From Clostridia bacterium (GTDB taxonomy: Bacteria > Bacillota > Clostridia > Oscillospirales > CAG-272), in contig JAFVYL010000014.1 in assembly GCA_017508665.1 (NCBI GenBank), forward strand, positions 1 through 64,000: a stretch of DNA of 64,000 bases. Direction: 5' to 3'. Shown here one piece after another: positions 16,783 to 26,096 of this stretch. Position 1 is the stretch's first letter, and every line of letters starts with the position of its first letter. The notes beneath the pieces were generated by a model. The model was not told where the DNA came from. It searched no databases and saw only the letters and a program-made list of their open reading frames with translations. Position numbers and translations under genes: made by a program.

Positions 16783-19518
16783 ATGAAAAAAATTCTACTC
16801 TTAGCACTCAGCCTTGTGCTGATCGTAAGTATGGCGATCGGCTTCTCCGGCTGTAAGAAGGATAAGGATAAGGGTAATGACACCAAGAGCTATACTCTTG
16901 ACACTGCATCCTTTAATTCTCTTGCAGTTTACGGAGAAAGCCTGAGCTTAAACGGCCTGAAGTTAGTTGAAGCAGGCGGAAGCGTTGTCAACGTTACCAA
17001 CGATATGGTAAGCGGAATTGACACATCCTCCGTCGGTTCTAAGACCTTGACGGTTAATTATAACGGTCAGAGCTTCTCAGCTGTTTACACCGTAAAGTAT
17101 AGGGTTACCTTTGTCGTAGAGGGCAACGAAACTCATCAGTACGTTACCGATGCTTCAGAGATATCCGTGCCAGAAGCTCCCAAGGTGTCCGGCAAGCAGT
17201 TTGATAAATGGCTGCCCGCGATTCCCAACGTACTTACGGGTAATCTCAGAGTGGACGCAGTCTACACCCAGCTCACAAACGAGCAGGAGGACGTGTACAC
17301 CTGGACGGGCAACGGTCTTATAAATGCAAGCGGATACGTAAATGCGGGCTCTACCGCAGATTTGAACGTCACCGATCTTGACGGCAACCTGCTTGATTCC
17401 TCGATCGCGAGTGTGGATACCGCGACGGGTAAGATCAGCTACAGCCTCGGCGGCCACAGCGGAATCATCGTTTCTGTCAGCGGCTCCGACGTTATGGCTA
17501 AGAGCTGGAAAATATCCCGTGTAGATGCTCCTACACTCAACACTGTAGGCGGTAAAAACGTCATAGGTCTGACTCTCGGAGGCGATATCGGCTCTCAGAA
17601 GCTCAACGCAGGCACAACTCCCGTAGAATTCAATTATTCCACCTCTCTTTCAAACACCAATGCCAATGCATATGAATACGGCGGATACGTATTCGTTGAT
17701 GCGCTTAAGCTTGGCGTTACCGAGCTTACCGTTACGGCTACCAACGCGACCAACGAGCTCGAGAGCGTGACTCTTACCAGAAAGATAGTAATTATGCCCG
17801 CGATAGAGGAGTTTATTATCGCAAACACGGCTACCGAGTACGGCATTGAGAATATGTGGACTGTAGGTAAGCATAATGCGGCAGGACTTACAAAGCTCAG
17901 ACTTCTTTCCATCAGCGCGGATAAGATAGGCAGCGGATTCTACGAGAATCTTTCCTTTGTCACCGATAATACCAACGTGACAGTAGGCGCTGACGGTACT
18001 CTCTCTCTTCTTGCCGACACAGGTGCTGACATCGTCAGAGTAAGTGCCGTGTTCGGTGTTGGAGATGCTGTTTTGGCATCAGCTCCTATGCAGATCCGTT
18101 GCGTATACGACGGATATAACGTATACAGCTACAACGAGCTTTGGGAGGAGACCTCAAAGGCAAATCCCCGTCCCATAGTTCTTCAGAGCAATATCAAGGA
18201 CGACTTCTCCGCTACAAACTATACTCAGATGAAGTCCACCTATGATCTCACCTATCTCCAGAACATAAATGCTCCCGAGAGCAGAATGATGATCAAGGTG
18301 CTTATACAGTTCAAGAATGACGTTTACGGCAACGGCTATGAGATAAATGCTCACAATGCGACTCTCGGTACTTGCGACAGCACCGGCAGTCTTACCGCGG
18401 CATCTATTTTCAGAGGCCCCGTCCCATTCGTTTCTGTTTCCGAGGCGGCAGGCGGATCTATCAGCTACAATATGCAGGACAATATTGCATTTGCCGTTCA
18501 CGAGAACGTAACAGTTAACAATATAATCCTTAAGAACTGCGAGCTTGCCGTAAAGGACGGCAAGGTAGACCTTACCGATCTTACGTACGTAGGCACTACG
18601 GTTGAGGTCCTCGGTGACAACGTAACCATCGAGTACTCCCGTCTTATGTACGGCAGAACCATTCTCCGTGTATTCGGAGATGACAACGATTCTTCGCAGG
18701 AAATACACACTACAGTAAAGAATACTATTATCAAGGGCTCTCGAGAGTTCAGCGCGCGTATAGGAAGCAACCGCTTCTACCACGTTGACGGAGTACGTGA
18801 CCCGAATCTTCCCGGAGACAACGGTACCGATTATGATACCAAGCGAGTGTATGACACCCTTTCTCCCGAGGAGCGTGCCGCATACGACGATAAGTATATT
18901 AATACATACGTTACCTTCCGTAACGTCGTATTTGAGGATGCGGGCATAGCTCCCATCGGCCTTGATACTCACTTCTCAGGTCCTCTCCTTGACGGAGATA
19001 AGATGAGCTACGGCGATCTTCTCACCGGCTGGAACGGTCTTGCCAAGACCAGCTACGGCGCAAAGGTCATCTTGGAGAACGACGTGAGAATGTACACCTG
19101 GAGAGATTTTGACGATCTTGACTCCAGCACGTTTATCGAGTCGCATATTCCGAGCGGATCTACTCTTCCTGATCTTACGTTTGATATAAAGGGAATAGTA
19201 TCTGAGCTTGTCAAAAAGCCCGGATATCGCAATGTACTCTTCAATTATAACGGAAAGAATTACATCAATCCGTGTATCGTATTCTTAGGCGGCGGTAAGA
19301 ACTACAGCGTCGTTGAAAACAATATTCCCGGCGGAAACCGTATTTCCGAGTTCAATACGTATCAGATAACACTCGGTGAGGCAGGCACGGGCAACCTTGA
19401 GCTTGCTGCGGGATATGAACCCTTCTATTTCATGCTCTATGACGGAACAAGCACCTTTACCTACGAAGATCAGATATCTATCGTTGATAAGTACAGCTTC
19501 CTCCGTAACGCAAAATAA
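16783..19518 (+). CDS. large lipoprotein with beta-helix region, same operon as ABC genes
   Basis: 911 residues; ATG 16783 follows GGAGACAG. Lipobox FSGC gives lipidated Cys24. Residues about 35-105 form an Ig-like module, then an Flg_new-like unit (VKYRVTFVV ... FDKWLPAI ... VDAVYTQ, about 103-165); this whole N-terminal module reappears in the next gene. The middle holds Ig-like beta repeats, and residues about 500-800 contain right-handed beta-helix features (NNIILKNCEL, VTIEYSRLMYGRTILRVFGD, TTVKNTIIKGSREF). Anchored on the outer membrane face. The glycan-like beta-helix could bind polysaccharide. Function is not known. Confidence 0.8.
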   Translation: MKKILLLALSLVLIVSMAIGFSGCKKDKDKGNDTKSYTLDTASFNSLAVYGESLSLNGLKLVEAGGSVVNVTNDMVSGIDTSSVGSKTLTVNYNGQSFSAVYTVKYRVTFVVEGNETHQYVTDASEISVPEAPKVSGKQFDKWLPAIPNVLTGNLRVDAVYTQLTNEQEDVYTWTGNGLINASGYVNAGSTADLNVTDLDGNLLDSSIASVDTATGKISYSLGGHSGIIVSVSGSDVMAKSWKISRVDAPTLNTVGGKNVIGLTLGGDIGSQKLNAGTTPVEFNYSTSLSNTNANAYEYGGYVFVDALKLGVTELTVTATNATNELESVTLTRKIVIMPAIEEFIIANTATEYGIENMWTVGKHNAAGLTKLRLLSISADKIGSGFYENLSFVTDNTNVTVGADGTLSLLADTGADIVRVSAVFGVGDAVLASAPMQIRCVYDGYNVYSYNELWEETSKANPRPIVLQSNIKDDFSATNYTQMKSTYDLTYLQNINAPESRMMIKVLIQFKNDVYGNGYEINAHNATLGTCDSTGSLTAASIFRGPVPFVSVSEAAGGSISYNMQDNIAFAVHENVTVNNIILKNCELAVKDGKVDLTDLTYVGTTVEVLGDNVTIEYSRLMYGRTILRVFGDDNDSSQEIHTTVKNTIIKGSREFSARIGSNRFYHVDGVRDPNLPGDNGTDYDTKRVYDTLSPEERAAYDDKYINTYVTFRNVVFEDAGIAPIGLDTHFSGPLLDGDKMSYGDLLTGWNGLAKTSYGAKVILENDVRMYTWRDFDDLDSSTFIESHIPSGSTLPDLTFDIKGIVSELVKKPGYRNVLFNYNGKNYINPCIVFLGGGKNYSVVENNIPGGNRISEFNTYQITLGEAGTGNLELAAGYEPFYFMLYDGTSTFTYEDQISIVDKYSFLRNAK

Positions 19519-19550
19519 TAGGTCGAAATATTGACACTTTGAGTAAATGA

Positions 19551-19590
19551 AGATCCCCGACCGATCATATACAGAAACCGTCGGGGATCT
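19551..19590 (+). promoter_or_regulatory. perfect 11-bp stem-loop between lipoprotein and Hint protein genes
   Basis: AGATCCCCGAC / GTCGGGGATCT with an 18-base loop and no T-run after it; more like an mRNA stability or attenuator element than a terminator. TTGACA at 19531-19536 lies before it but no matching -10 was found. Confidence 0.55.
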
Positions 19591-19616
19591 GAGGGTAAAT
19601 AACAAGGAGAAAAAAG

Positions 19617-22600
19617 ATGACAATACTAACAAAGAGAATATTGAAGATAACCTTGCTGGTTCTCTTTATCGCCCTTGATATTATTGGAATTATGGCTCTC
19701 ACAAACACGGTGAAAAAAGGACCGTATACGGTAGATACAGAAGAATTTGCTACCGTAGTAGAATTTGGTGATGAGATAGATTTCAATGATATCAAAATCA
19801 TAGACAACAGAATTTTCGGAGCTGTTGAGACACGTCTCACCGAGGATATGATAGTCAGTGTTGATGACATCACCTCCGCGGGACAGAAAATGGTAGTTTT
19901 TGAACACAATAATAAACAGTTTACAGTTGTATTTAACGTAAAATACAGGGTAGAGTTCCTCTCCTATGGAGAGATAATAGATACTCAGCGCGTTGTAACT
20001 GCTGATGAGCTTACTCTTCCCACACCCAAGGCTAAGCCCGGATATGAATTCTCGCATTGGGATTATGATTTTTCCGCAGGAATAAGCGGCAATATTCAGG
20101 TCAATGCGGTATTCAGGGAGCTTGACTATCCGACACTCCCCGTGCTTGAGGCTACCTACGGGGACACCATCTCAGCGTTTGAACTTCCTAAAAACGAGCT
20201 TGGAAGATGGGAGTTCATCGATTCCCCCGACACGCCCGTAGGTGATGCAGGCACTCGTTCCTTCAACGTAAGATTCGTATTCAACGTTGACGAGGGATAC
20301 TATAAATACGGCACGGTAACCGTAAAGGTTGCTAAGCGTTGGCTCGATTTTACCGTAGATAAAGAGTCCTTCGTTTATGACGGAGAACAGCACTTCCCGA
20401 GCTACTCTCTCGGAGTGGACGTTGAGGACGTGATCACCGTAGGCGCAAAGGCTACGGATGTGGGCACTTACAGCTACTCCTTTGAGGTAATAGACCCCAA
20501 CTACTCCGGATATTACGAGGGCACTTATGAGATAACTAAGGCTGCAGTTACAATAAACGTATCATCTGCTACCATAACCTATCCTCAGGCAGTACCCAAA
20601 TTTACATACACGGTAGAGGGCTTTGAGAATATTGAGCTGCTCAATATCACTATCCTTGCTCCCAATAACGCTACCGCAGGCGAGCATACCGTCACCGTTG
20701 AATACAATAACCCCAACGTTGATTTTACCGTAAACAACGGTACTCTCACGGTTATACGCGGTGAGCAGACAGTTGCTCCTCCCACCTATTCCGTTCCTAC
20801 CTACGGAGATAAGCTCTCCGACATAGCTTTCACCGGTGAGTATCTCGGTACTTGGTATTGGGAGAATCCCGAAACCGTGATCGACAACATGGACGGTATT
20901 ACCGTTTACGCTATATTCAAGCACGAGAATAGCAACTACAACGATTCCAGAGTTGAGGTGAAGATCACAGGCGTGCAGAAGAAGACGCTCACTATCGATA
21001 TCCTCGAGAGCACCTTCACCTACACCGAGGGCGGCGTATACAAGATCGTCTACGAGATCAAGGGCGGCGACTACTCGTCTCTTGAGGTCATAGGCAACGA
21101 TGCCGTTATTTCTGCAGGCACGTATGACCGCACCCTTTACATTAATGACCCGAGATATACGGGCTTCGTCAGAGTTGACCTCGTTGTCAACAAGGCTGTA
21201 CCGGTTACAGATTTTACTACCGTTTACGACAGAGTATGGCAAGAGGGACTCACGCTTGGATCTATCGAGCTTCCTTTAGGATATGCGTGGGTAGATCCTT
21301 CCTACGTCATCGTAGCGGGTGAGCACGTGTGCGACGTCATTTTCACTCCCTCGGATACACTTAACTATGAGACGGTATCCGGAAAGATGAGTGTCAAAGT
21401 ATCAAAGGCTGACGTTGTTCTCAACGGACTTAAGGACAGCTACGACAAGAATTACGATACCGCAAAGATAGACATCAAGAATTCCGGCATATCCGCTGCC
21501 TTTACAGACGGTACTCTCACCATCACATATTACAAGGATGGTATAGAGGTTGAGGAGATACTCAATTCCGGTAAGTATGTAGTGGTAATCGAGGTTTCCG
21601 AGGGCACTAACTACAATTCTCTCAGAATAGAGCGCGAGGTAAACGTAGCGGCTATACCCAACACTCAGAACGTTCTTACAGAGCAGAGTGCGGTTTACAA
21701 GGATGCACTTGACGTGCTCACACTTCCCGAGGCACTCGAGGGATCTTGGAGCTGGAACGTGACCGAGATCGGCTCTGCAGGTACTAAGGTATTTACCGCG
21801 GTATATACCCCCGACGCTAACGGCAACTATCTTCCCAGAGAGGTAGAGGTTACCGTTACTGTAAGTAAAAAGACTGTAAACGTTCCCACGGTCTCCGATA
21901 AGGAGTTCACCGGAGAGGAGTTCAGTCAGGGACTCTCCGATACGGCAGAGTATACCGTAGAGGGAGATCTTACCGCTACAAACGTAGGTAACTATACCGT
22001 TACCTTCACACTTATAGATCCCGCTAACTACGAATGGTTCGGTGATTCCGAGCACGTGAGCGTAACGAGAGGATACAAGATAAGCGAAGCTCCTAACAGC
22101 TGGGTAGACAAACCCACTGATATGACCGTAACATACACAGGCAATCCCGTAAACGTATCCGCTTCCGTGCTTCACGGCGGTGTCGAGATAGTTTACACTC
22201 TTAACGGAACAGTTGTTGACGTTCCCGTAGGCGCAGGCACATACAAGGTTACCGTCACCTCTACCGATGAAAACTACGACGAGCTTACCACAACGGTTAC
22301 TCTTGTGATTTCAAAGGCTGTTGTAACCGTTCCTACTTGCTCTGCGACCTTGCCTTACAACGGTGCGTCTCAGGGCATAACCGTCACCGACGAAAACCTT
22401 GACGTGCTTTATACCGCTGAGTCCGCAATTACCGGACTTAACGCCGGTGATGCACTGAGCCTTACTCTCAGACTTAAGGACAGCGCAAACTACAAGTGGA
22501 ACACCACCGAGTCTGCGACGGTTACTCTTACCGCATCCATAGTTAAGGCTAACGTAGCTTTCACAGCACCTACCGCGCTTGACAAGACAACGTGGTTCTT

Positions 22601-25600
22601 CACCGAGGCGGATGCTACCGTAACGATTGCTCCTCTCAATGAGGTTGCAACCTCGCTCGGTCTTACCGCAAGACTCGTTTATATCGCAAACAACGTTGAG
22701 TACAGCACTCTTGCAGATCTCCCCAGAACAAACGGATATCTTAATGCGGGTACGTACTCGGTTAAGACAGTGCTTGACGGCAGTCAGAACTGGGATGCTA
22801 CAGAGACCGCATCTGTCACATTCACTGTAGAGAAGGCAACTCCTGACAGACTCGTTCCCAACTGGGGCGCGAGCAAGAAGGATGGCGACCTCTACTATAA
22901 GAATCTTCTGAGCCTTGCAGGATACACCGTTTACTTCGGTAACGTGCCGGTATCTGTAACTCTTAATTCCTACGGCATCTCTTCTGCGGGCTTTGCTGAA
23001 GCGAATACAAATTACACCTTTAACGTAACACCTACCGACACCAACAACTTCAACAGCGCGTCGATCAACGTTAACGTGCCGCTGAAGAAGGTTGCTACCA
23101 TTGACAACAACACCGCCTTCGGTTCTATCGAGGATGCTGTAGAGGCAGCCAACGCACAGGGCAAGGGTGTTGTATGGGTAGTTCCCGATACTACAGGCAA
23201 CGTTATTATTACCCGTGATCTTGTAGTAAAGAGCGGTGTTACTCTCAGACTCCCCTACGGTCCGGGTACCGGAGATTATAACTCGAGCACTAAGGCTACC
23301 GAGAATCATAGCACGGGCGACGGCACTTATGACCGACCTGCAGAAACCAATCCTGGGGCATATCTCAAGCTTCGCGTTATTCTTGCAGACGGCAAGAAGC
23401 TTACAATAGAGTCAGGAGCTACTCTTGATATAGCAGGTAAGTTCTTCGCGGGCGGCGGATTTGATATCAACTATTGCGGACATACCGCTACCGATTACGC
23501 TATCCTTGAGCTCGGAGCTAACTCTACGCTTGACATCAAGGGCTCGGCTAACGTGTATGGCTATATCAGAGAGCATAACTATGATGAGAACAACGGCTCA
23601 CGTATTCATCTCTACAGCGGCTCTCTCCTTTATCAGCCTTTCGTATTGCGTGATTTCCGAAGCGGTAACTACCTCAATGTAGCCAAAGATGCTATGAATG
23701 GCCCGCCTGAGGGTATGTATACTCCCTTCGCAAGATTTGTCTTCATGAATGTATCACCCACTACCACCATAGATAGCGGAGCGAACATATGGGGTAACGC
23801 CAATATCTACTCGACCTTGGGTGTTTCCAATTTCGCAGGTCAGGTTATAGGTACTGTTGATACTGAGGCGCTCATTCAGCTGACCGGCGGATATATGGAG
23901 TTCAGATATGACGTAGATGAGGACGTTATGCACATGCACTTCTACGGCGGTGCTAATCTTGATAATTTCGTTATCGATACAGGTATTGCAGGAAAGCTTA
24001 ATACCAAGGACTTCCCGTTTGTGTTCAACTACCATATGAACATTATTCTTGATAAGCTCCCGGGACAGACTGAAGCTGTATATAACATCGGTCAAGATAA
24101 CTATCAGTTCAAAATGCTGCCCGGCGCAAAGATCACGGTAGAGCAGGGCGCTACTATGATTATAGAAAGAATTAATATCTACACAGGTGATTTTGTTGAC
24201 GACATACACGTAGTAGACGATAATGGTAATCTCACAACCTACGTACGTCCCTATCCCTCGGGCAAGGGTGATGCGATCCTCACGGTAAGAGGTAAGCTCA
24301 TAGCTAAGTATATCGGCGGTAAGGTACATACCGACACAGACGGAGCTAAGATCATCGCTACTCACGGCACTACTGTAAGTAACCGAGAGATGAACCGCTT
24401 TACCGCAAGCTTCTTCAGCTCTAAGGCTACAAAATACACCGACGTATCCAATACTCTTGAGCTTTGCTACAACGGCGTTGTGGTTAAGTCCAAAGTAATG
24501 CTCAACGTTGAGTATACGTCCAGCTCTGCCAATGCAAACTGGAACTTCGAGATTCCCGAGACCGTTGACGTTGCGCTTAAGAACGGATACGGTGTGTATG
24601 CTGAGTTCGTATTGTTTACCGACGAATTTGGCAATGTGTATATTGACTCCTACGATTCGAGAGCTACCAAGCAGAACAGCTCTGTTATCAAGATTGTAAA
24701 GGGAAGTGATGTCACCTTCTACCTCACCAAGAATCAGCTTATTCTCATGAATGCGGCAACATCTGCTGAGGTAGATATGAGCAATCCGCTCTTGACGTCC
24801 ACAGGAGATTATGAGCATACAGTGACTCTTGATTCCAATGCTTCCCCCGTGGTTTATTACGTTCCATCCGTCACTCTTGGCGGTGGCGCTACCGGTACGG
24901 TTTCCTATACGGGACTTTCCGAGAGCAACGTAGCGGGCAACAGCACCGTGGTTGTTACTATAACTACCAATACTTCTAATAAGATCTACCAGGACGGTAC
25001 TCTTTCGATTACCGTTAGCGGAATTGATTCTTCTGCGATCACCTTCTCTCAGACGGGAACTCCTGCGGGTGTCCAGGACGGAGGTGCTTACACGATAACC
25101 GGTACTGATAAGAAGAACGGTCACTCCGTATCAATTACTGCTACGATAGTCATAACCTCCGACGTTGACGGTGTTATCACCATTACACACGGTTATGTTC
25201 AGGGTACTAAGGAGTGTATAACTCCCGATTCTCTTATCACTCTCGCTGACGGAACTCAGGTCAGAGTGGATTCTCTCAAGGGAGATGAGCTTCTCCTTGT
25301 ATGGAATCTTGAGACGGGTAGATTCGATTACGCTCCCATTATGTTCGTGGACAGCGAGGCAGAGAGAGATTACAGTGTGATCTATCTCTACTTCTCCGAC
25401 GGCACTCTCGTGAAGGTCATCGGTGAGCACGGATTCTGGGATTACGATCTCAACAGATACGTATATCTCGACAGATGTGCCGCTGAGTACATCGGTCACA
25501 CCTTCGCTAAGCAGGACGGTGACGAGCTTGCCAAGGTTCAGCTTGTCGACGTTGAAATCAGAGTCGAGAAGACCACGGCATGGAGCCCGGTTACAGTCGG

Positions 25601-25892
25601 ACATCTTTGCTACTTCGTAAACGGTATGCTTACAATGCCCGGTGGCGTAGGCGGTCTGTTCAACATCTTTGAGGTTGATGCAGAGACTATGACCTACGAC
25701 CTTGAGGCTATGGAGAGAGATATTGCGAAATACGGCCTCTTCACCTACGAGGAGCTCAACGCGATCTGTCCTCTTTCTGAGGATATGTTCTACGCTGCAG
25801 GCGGCGCATATCTCAAGGTATCCATCGGCAAGGGCAACCTTACTATGGATGAGCTTATCGCTATGATCGAGAGATACAGCGATTTCATCTGA
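19617..25892 (+). CDS. giant surface protein: MBG/Ig repeats, beta-helix, C-terminal Hint domain
   Basis: 2091 residues, ATG 19617 after AAGGAGAAAAAAG. A signal or anchor helix spans residues 6-28. Residues about 35-170 repeat the N-terminal module of the preceding lipoprotein. About 180-1130 is a long series of MBG/YDG-type beta domains (YDGEQHFPSYSLGV, TFTYTEGGVYKI, VTYTGNPVNVSASV and similar). About 1162-1650 has beta-helix character. From Cys1867 a Hint domain begins (ECITPDSLITLADGTQVRVDSLKGDE), with the block B histidine at about His1938 (GEHGFWDYD) and a late block HLCYFVNGMLTMP. In Hint and intein families Cys1 makes the acyl shift that cuts or ligates the chain. Here the final His-Asn is replaced by Met-Pro and 80 more residues follow, so only N-terminal cleavage or ester chemistry is plausible. 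There is no membrane anchor at the C-terminus. Confidence 0.85.
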   Translation: MTILTKRILKITLLVLFIALDIIGIMALTNTVKKGPYTVDTEEFATVVEFGDEIDFNDIKIIDNRIFGAVETRLTEDMIVSVDDITSAGQKMVVFEHNNKQFTVVFNVKYRVEFLSYGEIIDTQRVVTADELTLPTPKAKPGYEFSHWDYDFSAGISGNIQVNAVFRELDYPTLPVLEATYGDTISAFELPKNELGRWEFIDSPDTPVGDAGTRSFNVRFVFNVDEGYYKYGTVTVKVAKRWLDFTVDKESFVYDGEQHFPSYSLGVDVEDVITVGAKATDVGTYSYSFEVIDPNYSGYYEGTYEITKAAVTINVSSATITYPQAVPKFTYTVEGFENIELLNITILAPNNATAGEHTVTVEYNNPNVDFTVNNGTLTVIRGEQTVAPPTYSVPTYGDKLSDIAFTGEYLGTWYWENPETVIDNMDGITVYAIFKHENSNYNDSRVEVKITGVQKKTLTIDILESTFTYTEGGVYKIVYEIKGGDYSSLEVIGNDAVISAGTYDRTLYINDPRYTGFVRVDLVVNKAVPVTDFTTVYDRVWQEGLTLGSIELPLGYAWVDPSYVIVAGEHVCDVIFTPSDTLNYETVSGKMSVKVSKADVVLNGLKDSYDKNYDTAKIDIKNSGISAAFTDGTLTITYYKDGIEVEEILNSGKYVVVIEVSEGTNYNSLRIEREVNVAAIPNTQNVLTEQSAVYKDALDVLTLPEALEGSWSWNVTEIGSAGTKVFTAVYTPDANGNYLPREVEVTVTVSKKTVNVPTVSDKEFTGEEFSQGLSDTAEYTVEGDLTATNVGNYTVTFTLIDPANYEWFGDSEHVSVTRGYKISEAPNSWVDKPTDMTVTYTGNPVNVSASVLHGGVEIVYTLNGTVVDVPVGAGTYKVTVTSTDENYDELTTTVTLVISKAVVTVPTCSATLPYNGASQGITVTDENLDVLYTAESAITGLNAGDALSLTLRLKDSANYKWNTTESATVTLTASIVKANVAFTAPTALDKTTWFFTEADATVTIAPLNEVATSLGLTARLVYIANNVEYSTLADLPRTNGYLNAGTYSVKTVLDGSQNWDATETASVTFTVEKATPDRLVPNWGASKKDGDLYYKNLLSLAGYTVYFGNVPVSVTLNSYGISSAGFAEANTNYTFNVTPTDTNNFNSASINVNVPLKKVATIDNNTAFGSIEDAVEAANAQGKGVVWVVPDTTGNVIITRDLVVKSGVTLRLPYGPGTGDYNSSTKATENHSTGDGTYDRPAETNPGAYLKLRVILADGKKLTIESGATLDIAGKFFAGGGFDINYCGHTATDYAILELGANSTLDIKGSANVYGYIREHNYDENNGSRIHLYSGSLLYQPFVLRDFRSGNYLNVAKDAMNGPPEGMYTPFARFVFMNVSPTTTIDSGANIWGNANIYSTLGVSNFAGQVIGTVDTEALIQLTGGYMEFRYDVDEDVMHMHFYGGANLDNFVIDTGIAGKLNTKDFPFVFNYHMNIILDKLPGQTEAVYNIGQDNYQFKMLPGAKITVEQGATMIIERINIYTGDFVDDIHVVDDNGNLTTYVRPYPSGKGDAILTVRGKLIAKYIGGKVHTDTDGAKIIATHGTTVSNREMNRFTASFFSSKATKYTDVSNTLELCYNGVVVKSKVMLNVEYTSSSANANWNFEIPETVDVALKNGYGVYAEFVLFTDEFGNVYIDSYDSRATKQNSSVIKIVKGSDVTFYLTKNQLILMNAATSAEVDMSNPLLTSTGDYEHTVTLDSNASPVVYYVPSVTLGGGATGTVSYTGLSESNVAGNSTVVVTITTNTSNKIYQDGTLSITVSGIDSSAITFSQTGTPAGVQDGGAYTITGTDKKNGHSVSITATIVITSDVDGVITITHGYVQGTKECITPDSLITLADGTQVRVDSLKGDELLLVWNLETGRFDYAPIMFVDSEAERDYSVIYLYFSDGTLVKVIGEHGFWDYDLNRYVYLDRCAAEYIGHTFAKQDGDELAKVQLVDVEIRVEKTTAWSPVTVGHLCYFVNGMLTMPGGVGGLFNIFEVDAETMTYDLEAMERDIAKYGLFTYEELNAICPLSEDMFYAAGGAYLKVSIGKGNLTMDELIAMIERYSDFI

Positions 25893-25922
25893 TCGATTAT
25901 ACGGTCTTAACAGACCGAAAAA

Positions 25923-25955
25923 AGCCCTCGGGACTTAGATCCCGGGGGCTTATAT
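25923..25955 (+). terminator. terminator of the ABC/surface-protein operon
   Basis: Eleven-pair stem AGCCCTCGGGA / TCCCGGGGGCT with a 6-base loop and TTATATTATAT after it. A small CGGTCT/AGACCG hairpin precedes it. Confidence 0.75.
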
Positions 25956-26031
25956 TATATAATGAAGAAAAATACGGCAAAATAAAAATCCGTTACATAG
26001 GCATACGTGTCAATTTTTTCACTCCTTTTTC

Positions 26032-26061
26032 GTGTATTTTTGCACTTTTTCGGCAATACTA
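26032..26061 (+). promoter_or_regulatory. candidate forespore (SigF/SigG-type) promoter of sigG
   Basis: GTGTA (26032-26036), 18 bases, AATACTA (26055-26061): 4 of 5 and 6 of 7 matches to the B. subtilis SigG consensus GHATR-N18-CATNNTA. The overlapping GGCAATACTA (26052-26061) also fits most of the SigF -10 GGNRAANHTW. No sigma-A promoter is seen in this gap. Confidence 0.4.
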
Positions 26062-26096
26062 CTATCAGGGTAAGTAAAACTTGATAAGAGGTAATA

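Noticed and set aside
19531..19553. Internal promoter before the Hint protein gene
   Set aside because: TTGACA is present but no -10 box at 16-18 bases.
22311..25124. Minus-strand frames of 332 and 456 codons opposite the Hint protein
   Set aside because: They follow from the repeat-rich, stop-poor codon use of the plus-strand gene and carry no start signals or known domains.
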